Shown one piece after another: positions 15,400 through 23,784 of a stretch of 23,901 nucleotides of DNA. The position numbers and the translations under genes are program-made. Under the pieces are notes generated by a model that did no database searches, was not told the origin of the DNA, and was given only the letters and a program-made list of their open reading frames with translations. The stretch's first letter is position 1; each line of letters opens with the position of its first letter. Origin of the DNA: JAWLFY01 sp964462125 (GTDB taxonomy: Bacteria > Planctomycetota > Planctomycetia > Pirellulales > Pirellulaceae); contig CAYWXT010000064.1 of assembly GCA_964462125.1 (NCBI GenBank), positions 1-23,901 of the forward strand. The letters run 5' to 3'.

Positions 15400-18300
15400 A
15401 TGACCGGAGGCCCCGGTTGCCCCGAATGCGGAAAGCAGCTTCCTCCGGATGCCCCGGGCGGATTATGCCCGGAGTGCCTGATCCAGGTGGCCAGGCAAAG
15501 CGCATCGCGAACCGACGCCTCGTCCGGTGATCCTCAAGTGGAGGTCACGGCCGAGACCGCGGCGGTTTCCGCCTCGGGCGTCGCTGCCAACAAGGAGGGT
15601 GTCCCGCCTGGGGTGAAGCTTCGCTACTTCGGCGACTACGAGATTCTGGAGGAGATCGGCCGCGGGGGAATGGGGGTCGTCTACAAGGCCCGGCAACTCA
15701 GCTTGGATCGTATCGTGGCTGTGAAGATGATTCGCTCTGCGGAACTCGCCTCCCCAAAAGAGGTAGAGCGGTTTCGGGCTGAGGCCGAAGCGGGAGCCAG
15801 TTTGCAGCATCCGCACATCGTGGCCATTTACGAGATCGGCGAGCATGAGGACCGGCACTACTTCTCGATGAACTGCATCGAGGGAAACAGTCTGGCCGAA
15901 ATGACACGCGAGCATCCGCTGCCGTCGAGGAAAGCAGCCGAGTACATGAACGTCATTGCCGGCGCCGTCGAGTACGCCCACGAGCAGGGGACGCTACATC
16001 GCGACCTCAAGCCGTCGAACGTCTTGATCGATGAATACGATCGACCGCAGGTCACCGACTTCGGTCTGGCCAAACGCACCGACGCCGACAGCAGTCTCAC
16101 GGCCACCGGTCAGGTCCTCGGCACGCCGAGCTACATGGCTCCCGAACAGGCCTCCGGCAAGTGCGCACAGGCGGGACCGGCCAGTGACGTCTATTCCCTC
16201 GGAGCGATGCTCTATGAGCTGCTCACCGGCCGACCCCCGTTTCAGGCGGAGAGTGCCATCGAGACGCTCAAGTTGGTCGTTGAGGTCAATCCGGTTCCGC
16301 CGAAACGGCTGAACCCTGCGATCCCCAAGGACTTGGAGACGATTTGCCTGAAGTGCCTTGCCAAAGATCCGCAGCAGCGGTATCACTCCGCGCAACTGCT
16401 GGCGGAAGATCTCGGCTTGTTTCTCGACGACGAGCCGATTCGTGCCCGCCGGGTCGCGCATGTCGAGCGTATGCTGCGGCGGTTCTGGAAACAACGGCGT
16501 GCCGCAGCCCTGGCACTCGCAGCCGCGGTCGTTGGCATCCTGTTGACGGTGATGGGACTTATGAGCTGGAACGTCTACCAGCAACGGCAACTCGGCCGGC
16601 TGATGCTGACCACTCCCGACATGCCGCTGACCGTCGAAGTCGTTGGCGAGCACGGCAAAAACAGGACTCACCACGCGCGCTTTACGGCTCCCACGATCGA
16701 GCCGATTGAACTCCCGGCGGGGGATTACCGACTGCAGGTTTCCGGAGACGGGCCATGCACGGACACCTACCGCGTCCTTGTCGAACGAGATGTAGAGCAC
16801 ACCTATGAAGTCAGCCTCCGCGATCGGCTCCTTTGGGATCCCGCCGGATGGCTTCCGCAGCGAGATCCCGGCACCCCCAGCCATTATTCTCAGGTTCTGA
16901 ACGTCCCGGAACGACGCGACCTTGTGCAGTTGTTCCTGCCCGAGGAGCAGGGTCTTCCAGATCGGCCGCATCATCAGGCGAAGCTCCGCCTCAAACGAAT
17001 CAACGGAACGACCGGCGAAACGGTGTGGGAGGAGCGTCTGGACCACTACGGTCGCGAAGCCGAGATCGTGACGGCCGACGTCGATTGCAGTGGAGACGGC
17101 ATCATGGACGTTATCCTTGCGGGCAGACGGAAGGAGCGGGACTCACCCAGATGGGAGTTCGCTGCCGTCTCGGGGAACGAGGGGCGTCTGCTTTGGCAGT
17201 TCGTCCCAGAGAAAGGCGAGCCCGGCAAGCAGGTGCCCCATGCCATCGGCGATCTCAACGGCGATGATACGCCTGACCTGGTGGCGTTCATCGACAACGG
17301 AGGCGCTGTCGCTGGACTTTCCGAGCGATCTCTGATCGCCGTCTGTGGTCGAACGGGAGAACCGCTGTGGGACTATCCTTTGAACGACTCCTGGTGGCCG
17401 ATCCGGGAGCTCTCGCCCGCCGTGGCGAACCTGCGGGTCGTGGAGATAAACGGCGAATCTGTTGTTGTCACCATCGCCGGTAGCCGGCTGGTGGGCCTCG
17501 ATGGGGAAACCGGGCGAGCAGCCTGGGAACCACTTCAACTTTCGCGATTGCCACCGTCGCAGCCGCCAGCTGAAACCGATGCTTTTGCTATAAACCAACA
17601 CGGTACAGTCAACGCTGCACGCTTCCGCGATGTCACCGACGATGGCAATGCAGAAGCCATCTTGCTTGAGCACGCCAGCGTTCACGTTTTCTCTCTTGCC
17701 GAGAACGTGCCTCTTTGGAAAAGCGATACGGAAGTCTGGCGGGATTTGCACTCGTTTAACCGGCGTGCCGACAGCCGGTTGCTGGTGGAGGACCTGGACG
17801 GAGAAGGGTCACCAGAGATCCTCGTGCTGAGAGACGACGGCGTCACGGTTTTCGACGCTCTGAGCGGGTCCAGGCGTTGGAGCCGGGATTGGACACGATC
17901 AGCTTACGAACCCAGGCATATTTCGGTCGCCCCGTCGATCACGATGCGAATGTCCGCTGGGCCGGACCTGGACGACGACGGGCACCGCGAAGTCTTTGTC
18001 GCCGCCTGGCATCGTGATCAGCAATCGCGGCGGTTCGGCAAGTCCGAGCCCCGTCTTCTTTTTGTGGTCCGAGCCCTCTCCGGCAACGATGGTCGCGAGC
18101 TGTGGCAGTGGGAGCAGGATGGGCTGGGGCCGAGTTTGGACCGAAGGACGTCGAGCAAGGATGGGAGCGAGCTGTGGCAGTCGGAGCAGAATGCCGTCCC
18201 GACTGAGTGCGTGGTTCGCCCGCTGCAATGGTGGCACGCCGGTCCGGACGGGCTGCCGCTCCTGCTGGTGACGATCTCCGATGGCACGCATGTGATCACC

Positions 18301-19971
18301 GCCCGCAAAGGCCAGCGATTGGAATCGATTCGAGCCGTCCCTGCCACACAGCCTGTCGATCTCGACGCCGACGGTGTTCCCGATCTGCTAGCGATTCAAG
18401 CGGGAATGGCGTATTCGATCCGGGGAGCGGCGCCAGTCCTGTGGCAGCGGCTCGGCCAATGGGATGCCGCTCAGGATTTCGACGGCGACGGCGTTAGGGA
18501 CCTGCTCCGCGGTCCCGACAATGACATGGGCCGGCACGTCAGCGAGCCGGCTCGGCCCTGCACGGCCATCTCGGGTCGCAACGGTACCCAATTGTGGCGC
18601 GCGGATGCGCATGGTCAGCAATTCGTTGCGCTGCCTCCCCCGCACGGAGACCTGGACGGCGACGGCGTGTCGGATGCCGTCGCCATCGAACGAAACGATC
18701 GTCTCTGGCCAGGTTCCGTTCACGCGATTTCCGGAAAGACCGGGCGCCGATTCTGGACGGCGACGGTTCCCAGCAGCTCCGGCCTGAGCAGGTCTGGGGG
18801 GATTTCACATTTGGGCCCCGTGCATGCTGAGTGCTGTCCGGACCTCAACGGGAATGGTCATCCAGATCTGCTCCTGGCGTACCGGCACGCATCGGAGGAA
18901 GACGCAGAGACATTTCCGATCATCGCGTTGTCGGGATCAAGCGGCAAGCGGCTTTGGAAGATGGAGTTGGCCAGCGGCGCGAGGGTGCTGGGGTCGGAGG
19001 GGTGGAACAGCTGGAATTCGCTGCCTGATGATCGCCCTGATTTCGAATTTGCCGATGTCGACGGCGATGGCCTGAGCGACGTCATCGTGAGTGAAAAACT
19101 GAAAGGACGATACGTCCCGCCGCAGCGGACTCCTAAATTCGAAACCCGGATTGTCCGTGGGACCGACGGGCAGATCCTGTTTCGCAGGAAGCACGCGTGG
19201 CGCTGGCGCGTCGCCGACGTGGACGGTGACGGCGTCGCCGAACTGATCTCGATGGATGTTGACACCGCGACCGTCTCGCCCATCGACATCAGGACCGGAA
19301 AGCCAAAATGGATCTCCCCGTCCCTCGCCGAGAAGGGAGTCCGCGGCTACTCGCACCTGTTCGCTGCGGATTTAGACGGAACGGGAGATCCGATGCTGTG
19401 CCTGGCCTTCAAGCACTCGCCCAGTTCGATCCACAGGCGATTTGTGATTCTCAATTCGCAGGGGCAGATTCGCGAGATGGTTGACTTGGAAGACCTCACG
19501 GGCAGAGGATCTGAAAACATCCGATCCCTGCTGGCTTGCGACGTCAACGGTGATGGCCGGGAGGAGATCCTCTGGGCCGGCTCGCGATTGCGGGTCGGAC
19601 GTGGAGGTCTGACCGACAAGCTTTGGGAACGGGATACCGATGAAGGTGTTCTGGATGTACAACCTGGCCGAGGTGTCCGCCCCGGCACGATCGTTCTTAT
19701 CAACCGTCGATTCGATTTCTCCGGCGCGGCGAGCACCAGCGTAATGACGGATCGTCCCGCGTTATCGGCCGTGAATGCCGCCACGGGCGAGACCCGATGG
19801 AACTGGCGGGAAAACAATGCCGGAGTGTTTCAGGCCGTAGGCAATCGAGGAATCAGGCCGTTGCGGCGGGTGCACTGGCTCGGAAGGAATTACTTTGTCC
19901 GTCAAGATGTCCGTCACAAAAGTGGACCGATCACCGTCGGCGGGACAGGCCTCCCCACCGACCCCGAGTAG
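15400..19971 (+). CDS. Transmembrane Ser/Thr protein kinase with FG-GAP/PQQ-type propeller sensor
   Basis: I chose ATG 15400 (1523 residues), which has a GGAGG site and starts with a zinc ribbon: C7, C10, C23, C26. The upstream 49 in-frame residues overlap the divergent sigma gene. The kinase domain runs from about 80 to 350. It has the glycine loop GRGGMGVV (87-94), Lys109, HRDLKPSN with Asp202, DFG at 220-222 and GTPSYMAPE at 241-249, so it looks catalytically complete. One TM helix spans about 368-390, followed by a PEGA-like segment to about 475. The rest is a large repeat region with about twelve Asp-rich calcium-loop motifs between 560 and 1390, such as DFDGDGVRDLL, DLDGDGVSDAV and DVDGDGVAELI. 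These alternate with G-x-x-G-x-x-x-W strands typical of PQQ/FG-GAP beta-propellers. The propeller should be outside the cytoplasm and the kinase inside. Confidence 0.93.
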   Translation: MTGGPGCPECGKQLPPDAPGGLCPECLIQVARQSASRTDASSGDPQVEVTAETAAVSASGVAANKEGVPPGVKLRYFGDYEILEEIGRGGMGVVYKARQLSLDRIVAVKMIRSAELASPKEVERFRAEAEAGASLQHPHIVAIYEIGEHEDRHYFSMNCIEGNSLAEMTREHPLPSRKAAEYMNVIAGAVEYAHEQGTLHRDLKPSNVLIDEYDRPQVTDFGLAKRTDADSSLTATGQVLGTPSYMAPEQASGKCAQAGPASDVYSLGAMLYELLTGRPPFQAESAIETLKLVVEVNPVPPKRLNPAIPKDLETICLKCLAKDPQQRYHSAQLLAEDLGLFLDDEPIRARRVAHVERMLRRFWKQRRAAALALAAAVVGILLTVMGLMSWNVYQQRQLGRLMLTTPDMPLTVEVVGEHGKNRTHHARFTAPTIEPIELPAGDYRLQVSGDGPCTDTYRVLVERDVEHTYEVSLRDRLLWDPAGWLPQRDPGTPSHYSQVLNVPERRDLVQLFLPEEQGLPDRPHHQAKLRLKRINGTTGETVWEERLDHYGREAEIVTADVDCSGDGIMDVILAGRRKERDSPRWEFAAVSGNEGRLLWQFVPEKGEPGKQVPHAIGDLNGDDTPDLVAFIDNGGAVAGLSERSLIAVCGRTGEPLWDYPLNDSWWPIRELSPAVANLRVVEINGESVVVTIAGSRLVGLDGETGRAAWEPLQLSRLPPSQPPAETDAFAINQHGTVNAARFRDVTDDGNAEAILLEHASVHVFSLAENVPLWKSDTEVWRDLHSFNRRADSRLLVEDLDGEGSPEILVLRDDGVTVFDALSGSRRWSRDWTRSAYEPRHISVAPSITMRMSAGPDLDDDGHREVFVAAWHRDQQSRRFGKSEPRLLFVVRALSGNDGRELWQWEQDGLGPSLDRRTSSKDGSELWQSEQNAVPTECVVRPLQWWHAGPDGLPLLLVTISDGTHVITARKGQRLESIRAVPATQPVDLDADGVPDLLAIQAGMAYSIRGAAPVLWQRLGQWDAAQDFDGDGVRDLLRGPDNDMGRHVSEPARPCTAISGRNGTQLWRADAHGQQFVALPPPHGDLDGDGVSDAVAIERNDRLWPGSVHAISGKTGRRFWTATVPSSSGLSRSGGISHLGPVHAECCPDLNGNGHPDLLLAYRHASEEDAETFPIIALSGSSGKRLWKMELASGARVLGSEGWNSWNSLPDDRPDFEFADVDGDGLSDVIVSEKLKGRYVPPQRTPKFETRIVRGTDGQILFRRKHAWRWRVADVDGDGVAELISMDVDTATVSPIDIRTGKPKWISPSLAEKGVRGYSHLFAADLDGTGDPMLCLAFKHSPSSIHRRFVILNSQGQIREMVDLEDLTGRGSENIRSLLACDVNGDGREEILWAGSRLRVGRGGLTDKLWERDTDEGVLDVQPGRGVRPGTIVLINRRFDFSGAASTSVMTDRPALSAVNAATGETRWNWRENNAGVFQAVGNRGIRPLRRVHWLGRNYFVRQDVRHKSGPITVGGTGLPTDPE
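18088..18192 (+). repeat. In-frame 72-bp local duplication inside the kinase propeller
   Basis: GATGGTCGCGAGCTGTGGCA starts at 18088, and a near copy with GGGAGC in place of GGTCGC starts at 18160. The second copy continues similarly for about 30 bp. The encoded peptides are NDGRELWQWEQD and KDGSELWQSEQN, 24 residues apart. It looks like a recent partial repeat expansion. Confidence 0.75.
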
Positions 19972-20226
19972 AACGGCCACGGCACGACCATGCTCGTTCC
20001 CTTCGACGTGCGACCGGGAACAACCTACGTCGGAAGACAGTTGCAAGAGTGTCATGCCTCTATAGATTCGAAGCGTGTATCTTGAGAAGCTGAATGCCGA
20101 TAACAGTGTTACTCTGATGACGGTCGGCCGGACAAGGTGGAGTGGACAGCTAACCGGGCACGTTCGGTCGCCGCTTCCCTCGCGCAACGTACTCGCTGGC
20201 CGCTCGATGATCGAGCACAGAAGTAA
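19972..20226. other. Intergenic region without a supported gene
   Basis: A weak frame starting at 20075 runs on through the acidic repeat into the next gene in a different frame. Its translation becomes a T-G-T-R repeat, and I see no family resemblance, so I do not call it. I also see no terminator or convincing promoter here. Confidence 0.4.
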
Positions 20227-20325
20227 GAGCGGCTTTTCGGAAGTGATTACGATGACGACTGGGACGAGGACGACTGGGACGAGGACGGGGACGAGGACGG
20301 GGACGAGGACGAATCATGGGAATAG
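20227..20325 (+). pseudogene. Headless acidic-tail reading frame overlapping the next gene's start
   Basis: After a TAA at 20224-20226 this frame stays open for 32 codons. It encodes ERLFGSDYDDDWDED followed by DWDEDGDEDGDEDESWE, with TAG at 20323-20325. It contains no ATG, GTG or TTG. It ends 10 bp inside the following gene, the geometry of a translationally coupled upstream cistron. The acidic reading resembles a genuine C-terminal tail more than the T-G-T-R reading of the other plus frame does. It may be the 3' remnant of a decayed gene or one reached by frameshifting. The underlying DNA is a simple GAC/GAG/GGG repeat, so chance cannot be excluded. Confidence 0.35.
20251..20312 (+). repeat. 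GACGAGGAC-rich short tandem repeat
   Basis: A 15-bp unit GACGACTGGGACGAG occurs twice in tandem from 20254. It is followed by a 12-bp unit GACGGGGACGAG twice, then GACGAA. All unit lengths are multiples of three, which preserves frame under slippage. That is what selection on a coding acidic tail would give. Confidence 0.7.
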
Positions 20326-21608
20326 CCATTCATTATCGGGGAAGCATCGACGATCTCGGTGGGGTCGAAATATTGGAAGACCGTATCACGGACCTTGTTT
20401 TTGCATTGGGGGGACGGGCGACAATCTGGCGGTCTTATGCCGATCACGATCCGTCACGTATCGTACGCGGGTTGATGATCGAAATGGTGCCTGGGCAAGA
20501 GACGTTCAGCTTGCTGATATCGCCCGAAGGTCATCTGACGCCCTTGTTCCAGATCGAAGACGCAGAAAAAGCACCGTTTGACGAACCGCCGTACTGCTTT
20601 GTCAAAACACAGTTCGGTTCGACTGCAGGCCACATTGCGATCGTTCATTTGCTCGATGCGCTGAAGCAGGGTTACTGCAGCAATCTTGAAGTGTCCGACG
20701 AAGGTGAGTACTACGAGGACCGCGACGTCGGCAAGCTGACGAAAAAGATGCGATTGCTCGCCGATGCGACCCATTCGCTCGCCGATGGTTTGCGGGAGTA
20801 CGGACTGAGCGAGGAGGCCGCCGAAGATCCAAACATCGTCGCTTCACGCATCGAGCGAATCGCGAAGTTGGTTCATCAGAAGATGCTGGGTAAAGCAGGG
20901 ACCGAGGATCAGGATCCAGAGGCTAGCCATTTTGAGACAAAGGATACGGAGTGGTACGAGCCGTCGCTCGAAGAAGAAGTCCAAGCGATGGATGCCCATC
21001 GCCGCAAGAACGACCTGCGTGGCGAACGCATGGCACGCCGCATTGCCGAAGCCACGGCGTCGGGAATGAGCCTCGAAGAGGCGTTTGAGTTGGCGATGCA
21101 CGAAGAAGGTCTCGGCATGCCGACCGACGAAGAAAGATCCGCAGAAAGGGAGAACGGCGTTTTCGATGCTGAAGTCGAAGACAACGATCCCTGGCTGGTA
21201 AGCTTACCAGCGAACCCCTTTGACGAAGGCAGTGAAATTGAGCGGCGTGAAAAGCATCCCGCCATCGTGCAGGCCACTCGATTCCTGTACGACGTGATGG
21301 AATTCGAAAAAGACGCTTCCCCACCAAGTCCGTTCATTTCGATTGCGTGTCGCGGCGCGATGGACATGGTCGGCGGTATCGTGCAAGCGACGGATGACGC
21401 CTTTGACGCGCCCATGGACCGAGCCCTCGCGATCACGCAGCTCAAACGCGCACTGACCGGACACGCGTTCGCACGCGGAGCGATTTTCGGATTGCGAAGT
21501 GCCGGCGCGATCAGCGATGAAACTTCCACTCAACTGCACGAACAGCTTGCCGAGATCCTGAAGACGATTCACCACTTAGTCGAACGGGCATGGGATGAAG
21601 AAATCTAG
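20316..21608 (+). CDS. Conserved hypothetical protein, 430 residues
   Basis: The product is soluble and acidic with no signal peptide or TM segment. The N-terminal part, about 1-150, is compact. It includes MGIAIHYRGSIDDLGGVEIL, LGGRATIWRSYADHDPSRIV, LLISPEGHLTPLFQIEDAEK and PPYCFVKTQFGS. A charged helical middle (about 190-290) contains the short motifs GMSLEEAFELAMHEEGLGMP and NDPWLVSLP. The helical C-terminus (about 310-430) has RGAMDMVGGIVQ, QLKRALTGHAFARGAIFGLR and TSTQLHEQLAEIL. I believe similar proteins occur in other planctomycetes but know no function. The ATG at 20316 has only a weak GAGGAC site and overlaps the acidic-tail frame, so coupling is possible. Confidence 0.8.
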   Translation: MGIAIHYRGSIDDLGGVEILEDRITDLVFALGGRATIWRSYADHDPSRIVRGLMIEMVPGQETFSLLISPEGHLTPLFQIEDAEKAPFDEPPYCFVKTQFGSTAGHIAIVHLLDALKQGYCSNLEVSDEGEYYEDRDVGKLTKKMRLLADATHSLADGLREYGLSEEAAEDPNIVASRIERIAKLVHQKMLGKAGTEDQDPEASHFETKDTEWYEPSLEEEVQAMDAHRRKNDLRGERMARRIAEATASGMSLEEAFELAMHEEGLGMPTDEERSAERENGVFDAEVEDNDPWLVSLPANPFDEGSEIERREKHPAIVQATRFLYDVMEFEKDASPPSPFISIACRGAMDMVGGIVQATDDAFDAPMDRALAITQLKRALTGHAFARGAIFGLRSAGAISDETSTQLHEQLAEILKTIHHLVERAWDEEI

Positions 21609-22134
21609 GTAGGTTGAGTTCGCGAAGAATGCAGGCCTAGAGTCTTCCAAGCCTGCTCCCTCGTCGTCTCCGGCGATATCCTGGATCCGACTCCGGGAAC
21701 GACGAAGTGAACGTGTGGATGATAGACCATCGGGTCACGACCCCACGTATGCAGCACTCCGAAGTAGCCGAGCTGGCAGCCCCGCAGCGATTTGGTTGCA
21801 GCCCCGACGTCGCGGATGGAATCGGCCGAAGCCTGGAACAACGCCCGGTAGCCCTCAGCCTGAGAGCCGCGATGCACGTGAACCATGCGCCGCTGGGCAC
21901 CATCGCTTGATACCACTCCACGGCCCTCGCCGCCTGCAATCGCTGCCAGGTCGGCACGCCGCGGTCACGAAGGGAACGTAAGAAAATTAGACCCCGCACC
22001 TCCGTCACCTCCAATGCCTCGATGCCCGGAGGTTGCTGGGTCGCGTATTGCTCCAACCACGTCGGCATCCACTGCCGGTCATTCGGATGAAGCTGGGCCC
22101 GAGTCAGACGTTGGCGAAAGAGTTCAACGGTCAT
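21605..22134 (-). pseudogene. Relic fusing an integrase N-terminus to an IS91 transposase fragment
   Basis: Reading from 22134, the first 75-80 residues look like the N-terminal core-binding part of the integrases that travel with IS91-type genes: LHPNDRQWMPTWLEQYA and IFLRSLRDRGVPTWQRLQAA then RAVEWYQAM. Near 21900 homology switches to another frame, which reads GYRALFQASADSIRDVGAA, CQLGYFGVLHTWGRDPMVY and HPHVHFVVPGVG. That is the middle of an IS91 transposase with HVH as the HUH motif. It stops at 21605 soon after. The integrase catalytic domain and the transposase N- and C-termini are missing. An internal deletion between two adjacent genes explains this. It differs from the IS91 fragment at 1-1147. 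Confidence 0.75.
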
Positions 22135-22393
22135 GGAAAATCTCCCATGCGTGGAAACAGGAAGTGGACATGTGTTCTAAATAAACATCCAGCGACTTTC
22201 GGCAGCGGGGGTGGTAGACAGTTCTCACCCGAGAAGACCAATTTAGTCCCATTAGGGGGTCCGCCGTCCATGGACGGCTGACCCGGAGTGAAAAGGATTT
22301 GCCCCCGGCTGACCCGAGCCGTAAACTGTTTTTCCGACCCGGGTCACCCATCATGAATTAATCGTTCGGCAGACAGGAAAAAGGAGAAACAAC
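22135..22393. promoter_or_regulatory. Spacer rich in palindromes and short repeats
   Basis: No gene is supported. It contains a hairpin TTCTC/GAGAA (22222-22235) and the 28-bp palindrome listed separately. GGCTGACCCG occurs at 22276-22285 and 22307-22316, and GACCCGGGTC at 22336-22345. It lies between the minus-strand integrase relic and the plus-strand membrane protein, so both 5' regions fall here. Confidence 0.5.
22257..22284. repeat. 28-bp near-perfect palindrome
   Basis: GGGTC-c-GCCGTCCA is followed directly by TGGACGGC-t-GACCC. The two 14-bp halves are complementary except for one C/T pair at 22262/22279. The central 16 bp are perfect and there is no spacer. Such symmetry suits a dimeric DNA-binding protein or a recombination end. 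Confidence 0.8.
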
Positions 22394-22810
22394 ATGAGAG
22401 CGCCCGCCACCTTGCTTGACGCTGCGAGGTTTGCGTGGCATGTATCGCGCCTTCTGGCTGGGCTGCTGTCCGTTTTTACGGCGATACAGCTCACGGTCCT
22501 TGTATGTCAAGCGTTCCCTGAGCCACCCTCTGCCAACATGTTCGCGATGGCGGTGCTGAGTGCTATGATGGCATTGCTTTTCTTTTGCACACTGCCGCGT
22601 GTGGGAAAAGCTTCCCGGCAAACGAAGCGGACGGCCGGCTTGGCTGCCCTACCCTACTTGTTTTTCACCCTTTTTCTCTTTGGTCGTATCGATGGCTACG
22701 GGTGGGAGGTGTGGCCTACGAGTGTCCTGCTGAGCGTCGTGGCGTGGTGCTCTTGGGTAATCGTTATTGGCAGCATACCGCTTGTGCTTGGTAAGCTCGC
22801 CGAGCAATGA
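22394..22810 (+). CDS. Small multi-pass membrane protein
   Basis: The protein has 138 residues and begins at an ATG with AAGGAG 7 nt upstream. Four hydrophobic segments are visible, at about 17-38, 49-69, 84-99 and 110-132. A basic loop (GKASRQTKRT) follows the second. I recognise no family. It is a co-directional neighbour of the zinc-ribbon gene, from which it is separated by about 170 bp. It lies inside the decayed mobile region and may be accessory cargo. Confidence 0.65.
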   Translation: MRAPATLLDAARFAWHVSRLLAGLLSVFTAIQLTVLVCQAFPEPPSANMFAMAVLSAMMALLFFCTLPRVGKASRQTKRTAGLAALPYLFFTLFLFGRIDGYGWEVWPTSVLLSVVAWCSWVIVIGSIPLVLGKLAEQ

Positions 22811-22979
22811 CATGCACGTGAGGACGGCTTGCGGCGTGTTTCGAATGGCAAATCAATTGTCCGTCCCCCGTGATGTCCGCCGTTCGGCCGACGGAAGCCC
22901 ACATTTTTTGCGCCCGAGCTGGTGTTGGTCGTGCGCTGATGGTGTTCAAACTATGACTTCGTTTATAGCGGGGGTCGTA

Positions 22980-23270
22980 ATGTCTATTTCTCAATCGATT
23001 GCGAAGCGTGTACTTCCTGCGGCGTGGTTCGACCGTATACGCCACTCCTCCGAACGTTGGATGATTCAATGCACGAAATGCAAGTCCGAACGCTCGGTGT
23101 GGAGCGCAGGTGGCATCCGATTTGGCGCCACTTCGGCAGGCAAACGGATTGCGGCTCGATGCACAACATGCGGAGAAATTGTGGCTGCTCGGGTGTATCT
23201 CCGGGACGAATCCGGTCCTCAATCGTACCAGCCGTTACCGATGTCGCGTGACGGCGGTGAACCAGAATGA
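22980..23270 (+). CDS. Small zinc-ribbon protein
   Basis: From ATG 22980 the product has 96 residues. Two CxxC pairs, QCTKCKSERSVWSAGGIRFG and RCTTCGEIVAARVY, are about 29 residues apart and form a likely zinc ribbon. The spacing and the VWSAGGIRF segment resemble a widespread small ribbon family of unknown function. The start is uncertain: ATG 22953 would add nine residues, and the frame stays open to 22767, inside the preceding gene, without sensible homology. No strong Shine-Dalgarno site precedes either start. Confidence 0.6.
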   Translation: MSISQSIAKRVLPAAWFDRIRHSSERWMIQCTKCKSERSVWSAGGIRFGATSAGKRIAARCTTCGEIVAARVYLRDESGPQSYQPLPMSRDGGEPE

Positions 23271-23373
23271 TGCACCCAAGTGGCCGAAACGGGCTATCTC
23301 GGCTGGGAAATCACGCGCGGCCACCGGGTGATCATCACGTGCCACTTCGGCTTGGTTTTTGTTTGACGGAGTT

Positions 23374-23754
23374 CCATCGCTGCGATGCACCAGGCTGTAC
23401 AATTCACGGGGTTTCTGGCTTGGGCATTCGGGCTTTCTATCGCGGTGTGGCCCCTTTTGGGTTTACGCGGTTTCCATCTTTTTGACATTTCTGGCGAGCG
23501 CGATACTACATGAAATCGGGTTCGCGATTGCAACGTCGAGAATTGACGGTTACCAGTTCACGTTTTTCATGCTGCAGGCGCCAGCTATCATTCTCTGGCG
23601 CCTTGTCCAACGCACCGCAATGAGGAGTGCGCTTGGCAAAATCATACTGCACTGTTCAACGATACTTTGGATGTGGGCTACTTCCATGCTCTTTTTCCAT
23701 GGCGTGAATCGTGTTTTCCCATTCTTCTATGTTTCCGATCCGTGGCTTCCGTAG
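23374..23754 (+). pseudogene. Probable C-terminal remnant of an MBOAT-type acyltransferase
   Basis: The frame gives a hydrophobic C-terminus with FLTFLASAILHEIGFAIA, then RIDGYQFTFFMLQAPAIIL. The terminal part is STILWMWATSMLFFHGVNRV followed by FPFFYVSDPWLP and a stop. The Leu-His-Glu within a TM helix, followed by an F-x-x-L-Q-x-P segment, resembles the conserved histidine region of wax-synthase-like membrane-bound O-acyltransferases. Full proteins have 350 or more residues, but only about 125 codons remain and no ATG or Shine-Dalgarno site starts the frame. Upstream sequence in other frames shows no clear continuation. It is therefore a 5'-truncated pseudogene. The family call is from memory of the motif and is moderate. 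Confidence 0.5.
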
Positions 23755-23784
23755 TGCATGGCCTGCGCTGAATTGACGACCTGC

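Noticed and set aside
14493..15401. 302-codon minus-strand ORF overlapping the sigma factor
   Set aside because: It is a different frame of the same strand; the 14570-15316 frame carries the sigma regions 2 and 4.
20251..20312. Possible CRISPR-like repeat array
   Set aside because: Units of 12-15 bp are contiguous with no spacers, so it is a coding-type tandem repeat.
20075..20581. 168-codon ORF through the acidic repeat
   Set aside because: Its second half overlaps the 430-residue protein in another frame, and its T-G-T-R repeat is just a frame of the tandem DNA repeat.
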